From positions 233,526,359 through 233,590,358 of the forward strand of contig NC_057866.1 of the NCBI RefSeq assembly GCF_019393635.1: a stretch of DNA of 64,000 nucleotides, written 5' to 3'. Shown here in pieces: positions 32,410 through 43,200 of the stretch. The notes below the pieces were generated by a model. It saw only the letters and a program-made list of their open reading frames with translations, made no database searches and was not told the DNA's origin. Position 1 is the stretch's first letter. Every line of letters begins with the position of its first letter. Origin of the DNA: Dromiciops gliroides. Lineage: Eukaryota > Chordata > Mammalia > Microbiotheria > Microbiotheriidae. Made by a program: the position numbers and the translations under genes.

Positions 32410-35400
32410 TGCTCATCATTTCTTATAGTACAATAATATTCCATTACATTCATATACCAAAACTTGTCCAGCCATTCCCCAATTGCTGGGAATTCACTCT
32501 ATTTCCAATTCCTTGCCACCACTAAGAGAGCTGTTATCAATATTTTTGTACATGTGGGTCCTTTTCCCTTTTCTATGATATCTTTCGGAAACAGACCTAG
32601 TAGTGATATTACTGGGTCAAAGTGTATGCACAGTCCCATAGTCTTTTGGGCATAGTTCCAAATTGCTCTCCAGAATGGTTGGATCAATTCACAACTCTAC
32701 CAACAATAGATTAGTGTTCCATTTTTTCCACAGCTTATCCAATATTTAATCTTTCCCCTTTTTTCATATTACTCAATCTGAGAGGTGGGAGGTGGTACAT
32801 CAGAGTTATTTTAATTTGCATTTCTCTAATCAATGGTGAGCATTTTTTCACATGGCAATAGATAGCTTTGATGTCTTTATCTAAAAAGACCTGTTCATAT
32901 CCTTTGTTTGACCATTTCTCAATGGTCAAATGATTTGAATTCTTATAAATTTGATTTAGTTGCCTATATATTTTAGAAATGAGGCCTTCATCAGAAAGAC
33001 TGCCTGTTAAATTTTTTCCTAGCTTTCTCCTTCCCTTATAATTTTGGCTGCATTGCTTCTGTTTGTACAAAAAACTTTTTAATTTAAGGTAATCAAAGCC
33101 ATTCATTTTGCATTTCATAATGTTTTCAATCTACTGTTTGGTCATAAATTGTTTTCCTCTCCATAGACCTGAGAGGTAAACTATTCTTCCCTATCCTAAT
33201 TTACCTATCATACCACCTTTTATGTCTAAATCATGCACCCATTTTGACCTCATTTTAGTATAAGATGTTGTTCTATGCGTAGTTTTTGCCCTAGTCTTTT
33301 CCAGTTTTCCCAGCAGTTTTTGTCAAATACTGAGTTCCTATCTCAGAAGCTGGAGTCGTTGGGTGAATCAAACAGGAGATTACTATAGTCATTTATTCCT
33401 GTGTCTCCTGTGCCTAACATATTCCATTGATCCACCACTCTATTTCTTAGCCATTACGAAATAGTTTTGATGACTGCCGCTTTCTAGTATAACTTCAGAT
33501 TTGTTATAGCTAGCCCAACTTCCTGTGCATTTTTTATTAGTTCCCTTTATATTCTTGACTTTTGTTCTTCCAGATGAATTTTGTTATTATATTTTCTAGC
33601 TCTATAAATTAATTGTTAGGTAGTCTGATTCATATGGCACTGAATAAGTATATTAATTTAGGTAGAGTTGTCATTTTTATTATAATAGCTTGGCCTCTCC
33701 ATGAGCAATTAATATTTTTCCAATTATTTAGATTTGATTTTATTTGTGTGAAAAGCATTTTGTAATTGTGTTCATAGAGTTCCTGGGTTTTTCTTGGCAG
33801 GTAGACTCCCAAGTATTTTATATTATCTACCTTTACTTTAAATGGAACGTTTCTATCTCTTGTTGCTGAGTTTTGTTGGTCATGCATAGAAATGCTTATG
33901 ATTTATGTGGGTTTATTTTATGTCATGCAATTTTGCTAAAGTTGTTAATTGTTTCAAGTAGTTTTTAGTTGATTCTCTAGGATTCTCTAAGTATACCATC
34001 ATATCATCTTCAAAGAGTTTTGTTTCCTCCTTGCCTATTCTAATTCTTTAATTACTTTTTCTTCTCTTATTGCTATAGCTAACATTTCTAATACAATATT
34101 AAAGAAATAGAGGTGATTATGGACATCCCTGTTTTACCCTTGATCTTATTGGGAATGCCTCTAACTTATCCCCATTACATATAACATTTGCTGATGGTTA
34201 GGTAGATACTGCTTATTATTTTAAGGAAAGCTCCACCTATTCCTATTCTTTCTAGTGTTTTTATTAGGAATGGGTGCTATATTTTGTCAAATGCTTTATA
34301 TGCATCTATTGAGATAATCATATGATTTTGGTTAGTTTTGTTATTGATGTGGTTGATTATATTGATAGTTTTCCTAATGTTGGACCAGCTCTGAATTCCT
34401 GGTCTAAATCCCACCTGGTCGTAGTGTATTATCTTGGTGATAAATTGCTGTAATTTCCTTGCTAATATTTTATTTAAGATTTTTTGCATCAATATTCATT
34501 AGGGAAATTGCCCTATAATTTTCTTTCTCCATTTTGGCTCTGCCTGCTTTAGATATCAACACCATATTTGTGTCACAAAAGGAATTTGGTAGAATTACTT
34601 CTTCCTTTTTTTTTCCAAATAATTTGTATAGTATTAGAATTAATTGTTCTTTAAATGTTTGGTAGAATTAACTTGTAAACCTATTTGGCACTGGGGATAT
34701 TTTTCTTAGGGAGTTCATTGATGCCTTGTTCAATTAATTTTTCTAAAATAGGCTTATTTAAGGATTTTATTTCCTCTTCTGTTAATATGGGCAGTTTATA
34801 TTTTTCATAAATAATCATCCATTTCATTTAGATAGTCAGATTTATTGGCATATGGTTGAGTAAAATTTCTCCTAATTATTGCTTTAATTTCCACTTTATT
34901 GGTGGTGAATTCACCCCTTTCATTTTTTGAGACTGATAATTTGGTTTTCTTCTTTCTTTTTTTTAATCCACTTAACCAAAGCTTTATCTATTGTATTGAT
35001 TTTTTCATAGAACCCATTCTTAGTTTTATTGATTAATTCTATAATTTTCTTCCTTTCAATTTTATTAATCTCTCTTTTGATTTTCAGGATTTCTAATTTA
35101 GTATTTAATTAGGGATTTAAATTTTTCTCTTTTTCTAGTTTTTGTTTATTTGCATGCCCAATTCATTGCCCTCTTCTTTCTCTATTTTATTCATGTAAGC
35201 ATTTAGAGATATAAAAGTTCTTCTAAGAACTGCTTTGGTTGCATCCCATAAGTTCTGGTATGTTGTCTCATTATTGTCATTCTCTTGGAGGAAGTTATTA
35301 TTTCTATGATTTCTTGTTTGACCCATTCATCTTTCCATGGCTCTTTATTACATGTAATTTTTATTGCATCATGATTTGAGAAAGATGCATTCACTATTTC

Positions 35401-35492
35401 TGCCTTTCTACATTTGTGGTCCATTTTGTGTATTTGTCACGTACTGCTAAGAAAAATGTATATTTCTATCCTCATTCAATTTTCTCTAGATG

Positions 35493-35586
35493 GTGCTCAC
35501 TCTGGCAGCACATATACTAAAATTTGAATGATACAGAGAAGATTAGCGTGGCCCTTGCGCAAAGATGACACACAAATTCATGAAGC
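35493..35586 (+). pseudogene. RNU6: U6 snRNA retrocopy
   Basis: U6 is the catalytic-core snRNA of the spliceosome. The 94 bases match human U6 from its first base (GTGCTCACTCTGGCAGCACA) through the ATACAGAGAAGATTAGC box to TTCATGAAGC, about ten substitutions in all, several at CpG sites. The last ~13 bases of U6 and any tail are absent. Flanking 15-bp repeats, AATTTTCTCTAGATG (35478-35492) and AATTTTCCTAGATG-like (35587-35601, AATTTTCTCCAGATG), differ at one base and mark LINE-driven insertion into the L1, opposite to its orientation. Not a working gene. Confidence 0.96.
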
Positions 35587-36299
35587 AATTTTCTCCAGAT
35601 GTCTATCATATCTAACTTTTCTAAAATTCTATTTACCTCTAACTTTTTTCCCTTTTTTGTTGTTAGATTTGTCTAGTTCTGAGAGGGGAAGGTTCAGGTC
35701 TATTGCTGTCTATTTCCTCTTGTAACTCATTTAACTTCTCTAAGAATTTGGATGCTATAGAACTTGGTTACATATATGTTTAGTTTTGATATTACTTCAT
35801 TATCTATAGTAAATTTTAGCAAGATGTAATTTCCTTCCTTATCTCTTTTAATTAGATCTATTTTTTCTTTTGCTTTATCTGAGAAAAAGATTGCTACCCC
35901 TGTTTTTCTTACTTTAACTGCAACATAATATATTCTCCTCCAACCTTTCATATTTTCTCTGTGTGTATCTCTGTGCTTCAAATGTGTTTCTTGTAAACAA
36001 CATATTGTAGGATTCTGTTTTTTAATCCACTCTATTTACTTCTGTTTTATGGGAAACTTCATCCCTTTCCCATTTAAAGTTATGATTACTAACTGTCTAT
36101 TTTCCTCCATCCTGTTTCCTCTTTTGTACTTCTTTTTCTTCTTTCACCCTATTCCTCCTGACCAGTGTTTTGCTTCTGACCCCTGCTTCTCCCAATCTGC
36201 CCTCCTTTTTATCAATAGTAATGTTGTAAAGACAATCAACTGGGAAAGTTTTTGTAGCTCTGACCAATGTAATTACTCACCATAGCTCTACAGAACTCT

Positions 36300-37560
36300 T
36301 TTTTAAAATTATTTTTCTTTCAATTCTTGGAACAAAACAAGCATTTACATTACACAGAATAATAAAAAAAAGATGACTGTATATGAAACTACAAGTCTAC
36401 CATGTACAACTTGCTATTCTCTCCAAATATACAACAATAATCATGTAAATTTGTTTATCCTCTTTTCATTCTTCCCTCCCTCACCCTAGAGATGGCTATT
36501 AGACACAAATAGTAGTATGCATGTACTGAGTGTGTATGAAAAATTATTCTATATATACTTCTATTTATCATTTTCCCCTCTGAATGCAGATAACGTCTTT
36601 ATACATTTGCTTTTATTTTTTATTTGTGTATTTATAATAGTCAAAATGACATTGTCACTAAAAGTTGTTCTTAAAATGATATTATTGTTACTGGATACAA
36701 TGTTCTCTTTCTTCTGCTCACTTCACTCTTTAACATTTTGTGCAAGTCTTTCTATACCTTTCTAAGATAATTGAGCTCATCATTTTGTGAGAAATAATTC
36801 ATTTATACCCCTACTCTATTCCCATAAGTATTAATCAGCTTGATATTTTAAATAAATCATGTAGGGATAATTAGATGAAATAGCTTCTTCTAGTAGGACT
36901 CAAAATTTAACTTAATGTTCACTACTTGTTTACTAAGTTATAAGGCTCACTTGCACAACCATGAGAATGCTAACATATCTCTTTCCTGTTTTACTCAAAT
37001 TCCATGTCCAAACCCAGAGTGTGTGGGATATATTGATGGTTTGGAAAGTCATCCAATTTATTTTTGTACCTCCAGACCACTCTCTCTTGTCCAACTTGAG
37101 CAGGTGATGATCTTATGACCACTTGCTCAGTGGAGATGCCCTGTGCTTCACCCAACCTGTGACCCCCACTGCTATTCCATCATTTTTGGCTCTCAAGAGC
37201 AAAGTCTATCAGTGAATGAGATTCTGTATTTCACCTTGCCTCTTTTGCATATTTCAATATCAAACCCTATGACAACAAAATCCTGGGGACTCGGGGCATC
37301 TCGATTGTCAGGAATATCTAAAGTTCACTTCATAAGAGGAGACCATGGATCCTTAATAAACTGTCATTGGTTCACCATTCTGCCTCAGTGATTTTTCTTG
37401 TAGGTTGGGCAATCATCATAATCCCCCAAATTTCTTATAGCACAGTAGAATTTTATCGCAAACATAAACCACAACTTATTCAGTCATTCCCTAATTGATG
37501 AGAATCACTGCAATTTCCAGTTCTTTGTCAGCACAAAGAGCTGCTATAAACATCTCATTC
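36300..37560 (-). mobile_element. Marsupial LINE 3' UTR (second type), split by a solo LTR
   Basis: Left part 36,300-36,785: 'AACAAAACAAGCATTTACATTAC', 'CTACCATGTACAACTTGC', 'CTAGAGATGGCTATTAGACACAAATAG' (antisense of the 29.0-kb ending), 'TTCTTCTGCTCACTTCACTC'. Right part 37,429-37,560: 'TTTCTTATAGCACAGTAG', 'CAACTTATTCAGTCATTCCC', 'GAGCTGCTATAAACATC'. The consensus runs through the break as '...ctcatcatttcttatagcacag...', which confirms that the LTR was inserted here. Confidence 0.78.
36786..37428 (+). mobile_element. Solo LTR, 643 bp
   Basis: It begins TGTGAGAAATAATTC and ends CATAATCCCCCA. The flanks CATTT (36781-36785) and AATTT (37429-37433) are a 5-bp duplication with one mismatch. 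A poly(A) signal CTTAATAAACTGTC lies near 37,350 with a U5-like tail of about 75 bases. No adjacent retroviral genes. Class uncertain. Fossil. Confidence 0.78.
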
Positions 37561-38115
37561 ACATTTGAAGTTATCATTACTATTTGGATATTTCCCTCCA
37601 TCTTATTTTTACTCATTTTCTTTTTCTGCCTCTTTTTTTTTTACCCTATCCCTGTTATCTTCCTCCCCCCTCCCACTCCTCCAAGAGTGCCTCCACCATC
37701 TGCTCCTCCATTCCGTCCCCCATCCTTCAATCTTGATCCACAAAACTCTGCAAAGGTCCACCCCCTCCTCTAAAATCTCAATTCACTTACCCTTCTAAAA
37801 GTTCCTCCCCCAACCTGTTCCCCATTTTCCTAAAATTTCTACATGTCCAGAAGATTTCTATACTCTTCCAGATGTACACGTTGTTTCCTCTTCAACCCAG
37901 ATAAGACTAAGGTTCCAACATTACCGGCCCTCCATCCAGACCTGCTTCCCTGTATTAGTTCTTCCTTTCATGCCCCATTTTTATATTGTTATTGCTCCCT
38001 TTTACCTTTTCCTACCCAACTTTGTGTTTTTCAGAATCACCCCATTATACACAACTCAGCCCCAACCTTTTCCTCAAACTACTTTAGTAATGACAGTTTT
38101 AAGAATAGTGATAAG
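37561..38115 (-). mobile_element. L1 fragment, region 5' of ORF2
   Basis: 'TTGAAGTTATCATTACTATTTGG', then the pyrimidine-rich 'TATTTCCCTCCATCTTATTTTT', 'TTTACCCTATCCCTG', and a long C/T-rich stretch. The same series occurs just upstream of ORF2 in the 31.8-36.3-kb L1 and again at 52.1 kb. It produces Pro/Ser/Phe-rich chance frames. Confidence 0.65.
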
Positions 38116-38119
38116 AGCA

Positions 38120-38262
38120 AGGCAGTTAGATGGCATAGTGGATAAAGCACTGGCCCTGGATTTAGGAGGACCTGAGTTCAAATCTGGACTCAGACACTTG
38201 ACACTTACAAGTTGTGTGACCCTGGGCAAGTCACTTAACCCTCATTGCCCCACAAAAAAAAA
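38120..38262 (+). mobile_element. CORE-SINE (WSINE1-type)
   Basis: AAGGCAGTTAGATGGCATAG head, 'GGATTTAGGAGGACCTGAG', 'GTTGTGTGACCCTGGGCAAG', ending CCCTCATTGCCCCAC plus A-tail. Short flanks GTGATAA on both sides suggest the target duplication. Confidence 0.9.
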
Positions 38263-38293
38263 ATGTGATAACATTTTCAGATATCTATCTATC

Positions 38294-38814
38294 TGTTATA
38301 GGGAAATAGGGTAGGGGGTTTGGGGTCCCTAGGAATTCCTCTTTAAAGAATTACACCCTTTTGCATACAAATCCAGTGGAATAAGATAATAGTTTATTTA
38401 GGGGCTGGGGAAAGGAAACCAAGAGAGAAATACTTGAACTTCTCATGGGGAAAAGGCATAGCACAGAGGTGTGGGTCTGAGATACCTATCTCCTCAAGCA
38501 GGAGACAGGCAGATACTTTTATAAAGGACTGATGGGGGTGATCATCTGACTGTGGAAAGTTCCCTTATTGGGGGAACCACTGGTGGTGGCTGGGAGAGTT
38601 CGGTGAGGGATGACTATGGATCTCTCAAGCCATCTCTCTCCTCCTCCTGCCACAAAGTCAACAGCCACACCTAATCTTATCTCTGGAAGGGTGGGGGAGA
38701 CTAGAATGAAGGGTGGTGGTCCTGGAGCTAGCTCAGTCCTGATCCAGTGCCACTTCTCAAGGAGAAAGTTCTTTGATATACCCCAGAAAACTTTGGGGTG
38801 CTAGGCCTAAAACA
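38294..38814 (-). mobile_element. Solo LTR of a class I-type ERV, 521 bp
   Basis: On the minus strand it starts TGTTTTAGGCCTAGC and ends TATTTCCCTATAACA. TATC flanks it on both sides (38290-38293, 38815-38818), a 4-bp duplication, although the neighbouring sequence is TATC-rich, which weakens that point. A TATA box (CCTTTATAAAAGT, near 38,520) and a poly(A) signal (CTAAATAAACTATT, near 38,395) are 120 bases apart, in the right order on the minus strand. No retroviral genes adjoin. Fossil. Confidence 0.87.
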
Positions 38815-38821
38815 TATCTAC

Positions 38822-38868
38822 CCACACACACACATATATATGGCTATATATCAGGGATATCAATATAT

Positions 38869-38932
<64 letters not shown>

Positions 38933-38955
38933 TATACATATACACACATATATAA
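38822..38955. repeat. (AC)n/(AT)n compound microsatellite
   Basis: CACACACATATATATGG, a stretch of (AT)n at 38,868-38,890, then (CA)n at 38,891-38,927 and mixed ATACAT units. Gives artificial Tyr/Ile/Thr/His frames. Confidence 0.95.
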
Positions 38956-39164
38956 TTAGGGTCAAGCTGTTTACTTATATATAAAAACTCTACATTTATT
39001 TAAAATATATGCTACAAGAACATATTTCTACATTTTATTTGTATATATTTTAATATAAAAATTATATATAATATTGTATACATATATACACACCCACAAA
39101 CAGCTTCACCTTAATGAGTGCCTTATAGTCTTTAATGTTTTCCTTATATTTTTTTTGAATCTTT

Positions 39165-40330
39165 TGTATCAAATTTTCCAGTGAGTTGTGTTCCTTTTGC
39201 TATGAATACCCAAAAGTCTTTCAGCTTGTCAAATATCCATTAATTTTTATTTAGGAATATACTCAACTTTGATGGGTAAACTATTCTTCGACACAACCCC
39301 AGATCTTTTGTTCTTTGTAATATAATGTTCCAAAAAAAAAAAAAATAGATGAGCAGGATGCTATCAGAAAAACCTGGAAAGATTTACATGAGCTGAGGCA
39401 AAGTGAAATGTACTGTATACAAAATAACAGCAATATTGTAACATGATCTGCTGTGAATGATTTAGTTATTTTTAGCAATGCAATGATCCAAGACAACTCT
39501 GAAGGACTTATGAAAAATGCAGTCCATTTACATAAAAAGAATTGATGGTATCTGAATGCAAATTGAAGCATATTTTGTTACTGTTCTATTTTCTAAAGGT
39601 TTTTTTTTCTTCTATGTTTTGCATGACTGCACATGTATAACTTGCATTGCTTGAGTTCTTAAGGGGGGATAGGGAGGAATGAAGAGAATTTGGAAAACAA
39701 AATTTTAAAAGTCAATTTTACAATTTGTTTTTACATGTAAGGTGGGGAAAATTCTAAATAAATAATTTTTTTTAATTTAAGAGATATATAATATTCTAAG
39801 ACATGTTTTGGGGGTCTTTTTCCTTTGGTTGGTTGGTTTTGGTGTAGAAGCTTGTAAAATCCTGACTGTATCTCCATGGTATTTAAATTGTTATGGTGTT
39901 TTTCTTCTTTCTTGAAATATTTTCTCCTTAACCTGGGAGTTTTCAAACTTGGCTATTACATTCCTATAAATTTTCATCCTGTGATTACTTTCTGGTGATG
40001 AACGTAGATTTTTTTTCTATTTCTACTTTACCCTCTTGTCCTAGAACTTCAGTACAATTTTCCTTAATAATTTCTTATAATATTGTATCCATATTCTTTT
40101 ATTGATCATAACTTTCAGGTAGTCTGACAATTCTTATATTGTCTCTCCTTGATCTGTTCTCCAGATCAACTGTCTTTTTTAATGAAATGTTTCAGATTAT
40201 CTTCTTTTTTCTTATTATTTCTTGCTGTCATATAATGCCATTCAATTCCTCTTGCCTAATTTTAATTGTCAAGGAGTTATTTTATTCCTTAAGATTTAAC
40301 ATGGCTAATGCAGACATTTATTTTTCATAA
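39165..40330 (-). mobile_element. L1 ORF1 region, split by another LINE fragment
   Basis: Left part (39,165-39,325): TTTTCCAGTGAGTTGTGTTCC, 'ACCCAAAAGTCTTTCAGC'. Right part (39,776-40,330): minus-strand translation gives a piece like RMKIYRNVIAKFENSQVKEKIF and QFKYHGDTVRILQ, which resemble the RNA-binding and C-terminal parts of L1 ORF1p. Then 'TAGTCTGACAATTCTTATATTG' and 'GATCTGTTCTCCAGATCAACTG' follow the coiled-coil side. No open frame; decayed. Confidence 0.68.
39331..39775 (+). mobile_element. L1 3' UTR, sense, inserted in an L1
   Basis: 'GATGAGCAGGATGCTATC', 'AACCTGGAAAGATTTACATGAGC', 'AGCAATGCAATGATCCAAGAC', 'TGCATGACTGCACATGTATAAC' and 'GAATTTGGAAAACAAAATTTT' give the sense L1 tail. 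It interrupts the minus-strand ORF1 remnant. AATATAATGTTCC and ATATAATATTCT on its two sides may be a worn target duplication. Confidence 0.75.
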
Positions 40331-40439
40331 CCTTATATTTGTAATCTGTTTTGTATTTTTTGACTTCTCAATGGGTGGAACAGGGGAGGAAGATAATATG
40401 GAACTGAAAATAAAGTAAAATATAATTTAATAAAAATAA

Positions 40440-40695
40440 TTATTAGTATTTTCATAATGCTTTAAGATTTCCAAAGTGCTTTATAATTATTATCTCACTT
40501 TATGCTCACAACCACCCTGGGAATTAATACTATTAATATCTTCATTCAACATATGAGGAAACTGAGTATAAGAGATGCAAAGATCCTTGTTCAGAGTCAC
40601 TGAGGTAGTGAATATCTGAAGCCAAATTTGAACTTATGTCTTCTTGACTCCAAAGTTAGTGCTCTACTTATTACATTAACTAGCTGCCTGATGAT
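40440..40695 (-). mobile_element. MIR-type marsupial SINE, long form
   Basis: Antisense order: 'AAGATTTCCAAAGTGCTTTATAATTATTATCTCAC', 'ATATGAGGAAACTGAGTATAAG', 'CTTGTTCAGAGTCACTGAGG', 'GTCTTCTTGACTCCAAAG', 'ACTAGCTGCCTG'. Nearly full-length and old. Confidence 0.82.
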
Positions 40696-40866
40696 CACTT
40701 TACTCTAATTCACTCATTTTAGAGAGGAGAAAAAGCTTTTTCTCCCTCCCTAAAAGGGAAGAAACTTGACAAAAGTCACATAGAAATTCAGTGGCAAAAA
40801 CAGGCTGCATTTCTCCCAGTCCCTAGATCATTCTAAATCAAATCCTATTCATTTGGATAAGGATTA

Positions 40867-41215
40867 GCTGTTGTTATTGTTGGTGCTGCTGTTTCCCTCC
40901 AAAGAGGACCAATGATATCAGGAGATATCATTGTCTCAACTTTAAACTGAATTGGATTTAATTTAGTTGAGCCTGTACAAAGTCATCAGCCTCACTCTTT
41001 CCTCAGGATCATCAGGAGTACAGTGGCAAGACATAGGTAAAGATGACTGGTGATGGCCCATGATGCAGTGGGAGACTTGGGTTCTCTGATGCAACACTCC
41101 TTCAGCAATTAATGCTTAGGTAAGAATTGAGGCAAAAAATGGCTTAGTTTGCCTTCATAAAAGACAGTCTGAGAAGGGAAGATTCTCAAAGTTTCTGGTC
41201 AGACCAGAAAAAAAA
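40867..41215 (+). mobile_element. SINE of the 'GAGGACCAATGACATNAGG' family
   Basis: 'GCTGTTGTTATTGTTGGTGC', 'AAAGAGGACCAATGATATCAGG', 'GAATTGGATTTAATTTAGTTGAGCC', 'TCATCAGCCTCACTCTTTCC', 'AGTGGGAGACTTGGG', 'CAGCAATTAATGCTTAGG'. It includes more of the 3' part than the copy at 15.9 kb. Confidence 0.75.
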
Positions 41216-41256
41216 TTCCAATCCTACTCACTGTGAGCCATTAAAACCCAAATGAT

Positions 41257-41300
41257 AGGGGCAGCTAGGTGGCATTGGGGCAGCTAGGTGGTGCAGTGAA
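41257..41300 (+). mobile_element. Two CORE-SINE heads in direct tandem
   Basis: GGGGCAGCTAGGTGGCATT is followed at once by GGGGCAGCTAGGTGGTGCAGTG, and then unrelated sequence. Only the 5' ends of two SINEs are present. This is the reverse of usual LINE-type 5' truncation. Confidence 0.85.
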
Positions 41301-41344
41301 TTTATCACAAACCCCCAAAGATCATGAAAAACTAAGGAAAGAAG

Positions 41345-41605
41345 GAAATGAACATTTATTAAGCAACTACTATCTACCAGGTACTCTGCTAAGCATTTTA
41401 CTCATATCTCATTTCATCCTCACAACAACTATGTGAGGTAGATGCTATTATCTTCATTTTACAGTTTAGAAAACTGAGGTAGAGAATGGTTATGTCACTT
41501 CCCCACAGTCCCACAGCTAGTAATTGTTTAAGACCAAATTTGAACTCAGTTCTTTCCTCATTCCAAGCCCAGGGCTCTAGCCACTGAATCATCTAGGTGT
41601 CTAGA
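41345..41605 (-). mobile_element. MIR-type marsupial SINE with L2-like head
   Basis: 'AACATTTATTAAGCAACTACTATCTACCAGG', 'CATTTCATCCTCACAACAAC', 'TTTAGAAAACTGAGGTAGAG', 'CACAGTCCCACAGCTAG', 'GAACTCAGTTCTTTCC', ending 'CCACTGAATCATCTAGGTG'. The left end carries the L2-type 'gcactactatgtgccagg' module typical of this SINE's 3' side. Confidence 0.82.
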
Positions 41606-42970
41606 ATACAAATATAAAAACTAAAATAGGAAATGATTGAGTTATATAGTTTTCTTTGCTAACTCAGTCTAATGTATCCTACCTGCCAGGATTCCTAAAT
41701 CAGAATTCTATTCTTCATCTGTGTACATTATATACTGAAACAATGTCTCCAACAATTCTAGAATAGTTTTATAACATCATAGAAGGATACATAAAGTGTA
41801 GTGAAATGAGATGGGTTGGGATAGAACATGAGGAAAAGCAGATGGCATACTCATTTCTCATAGGATTTGCTGTAGCTCTGAAGTGTAATTGCCTCAAATT
41901 GTCATTTAAACTTTTCACTTTTGACTAAAGGATTGTTTGGCAGCTTGTGGTGAGTGCATTTTTGAGTTAGTTTGCCACTTTTGATACTGCATTTTTAATT
42001 TTGCCTCTTTTATTATAAGGGAATTGTAATCAAAAGGAACCTTTTGAGGCAACTTTGAAACAGCCCAAGCAAATGGTGAAAGACTGTCAAAAAGTTGAAA
42101 CAGCATTTTCTGATGGAAATCTCAAATGATGCTACTTCATGAATATTAAAAGCAAAAAAATTGAGAGTATACATGTTCATGGTAGACCTGTAGCAATAAT
42201 ACTCAAAAGTCATTATCAGATATTATATAAGTTGTGCTTTCTTCTCACCAAATACAGTGTTTAATGGATGAAGTAGGTATTTGAAAAAAAAAAAACAGAA
42301 AGCACTGTTTAGAGCCTTAAAGGAACAACTCAGGAAATTTTCTCTCAAAAGTTGGCAAACAATAATAAGATAAATTTACCCACGATTGTTACTTCAGTGG
42401 GAGGTTACACTGTCCATTACACTTTCCATTTCCCCTCATATTTCAATGTTGGATTATGACATTATTTCTTACCAGACTGCATTGCAGAAATTTCCACAAT
42501 GCCTCTTTAGCCTCTTCAGCCCAGAAGGTCAATTTAGCCCCAGAATTTATTTCTTATGTGTCCCCATACCCTTCCCCTCCACTCTCTGATTAGATGGCTC
42601 CTTCCAGAATCTTTCCTTAAGGAAGGCACCCCAGAGTAGCCATCTTTTCCTTTCTCACCAGGCTAGATTCCAGACCTCTCTAGTACCTGCTTTTTAAGTT
42701 TCCTTTTATGTGTTCTCTTGCCCATTAGAAAATAAGAGCATTGAGGGCAGGACATGTCTCTCTTTTTTGCCTATTCTCAGTGCTTACTTAAGTGTACATA
42801 CAAAGGCCCATGAAATGGTTGTTGACTGATTACTATCAGAATGTGAGCAGCTAGAAGAAATCATTATGTATTTTTCTTGAATTACCTCTTAGAACACTGT
42901 AGTTCTTTACATATCATTCTTGACTGGTTGTATGTTTTTTTACTTGAGTTGATCAGAGAATATTGTTTTA
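41606..42970. other. No gene seen
   Basis: The region 41,880-42,300 has long AT-rich unique-looking DNA with two chance frames on the minus strand. 42,715-42,830 is an old L2/MIR tail (TAGAAAATAAGAGCATTGAGGG ... ). A-run at about 42,282-42,293. Confidence 0.4.
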
Positions 42971-42974
42971 GTGA

Positions 42975-43200
42975 ACACAAGATGATAATTTAATTAATTA
43001 ATAAACACATATGTCAGGCACTGGACTACAGTGTTGAGGATGAAAATACACAAACATATATAATTCATTGCTTAACACATAGTAGCTATTTAATGTTTGT
43101 TGATGTGTGTACATATGTATATATACATATACATGAATATATACATGTTTATGTATATGTAGTCATAAGTATATATGCATATGTGTGTGCATATGTAAAT
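42975..43200. other. L2-type tail and ATGT-rich simple repeat
   Basis: 42,985-43,095: AATAAACACATATGTCAGGC and 'TTGCTTAACACATAGTAGC' are of L2/MIR type. 43,100-43,195 is an ATGTATAT/ATACATG microsatellite. Confidence 0.6.

Larger units (their letters stand above)
31762..36300 (-). mobile_element. Long decayed L1 (ORF2 and 3' UTR)
   Basis: From 3' to 5' along the plus strand: 3' UTR (31,762-33,120), ORF2 C-terminal part (33,400-33,900; KYLGVYL and SWRGQAIIIKM), a YADD-like catalytic box near 34,003-34,015 that now reads FEDD, reverse transcriptase motifs QVGFRPG and [11 protein letters not shown] (34,277-34,450), and the apurinic-type endonuclease (KTGVAIFFSD, IKRDKEGNY, 35,800-36,000) up to the ORF2 start near 36,090. 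ORF2 has many stops and frameshifts. A SINE and a U6 retrocopy lie within it. Inactive. Confidence 0.9.

Noticed and set aside
34277-34492. Reverse-transcriptase fragment as a functional gene
   Set aside because: It is one open patch of a decayed L1 ORF2 with many stops around it.
35493-35586. Functional U6 snRNA gene
   Set aside because: It lacks the 3' end, differs from U6 at about ten of 94 bases and is flanked by target duplications rather than by a Pol III snRNA promoter; the upstream sequence is L1.
37495-38145. Proline/serine-rich overlapping frames
   Set aside because: They translate the pyrimidine-rich antisense L1 segment; the same chance pattern is expected from the C/T-rich copy at 52.1 kb.
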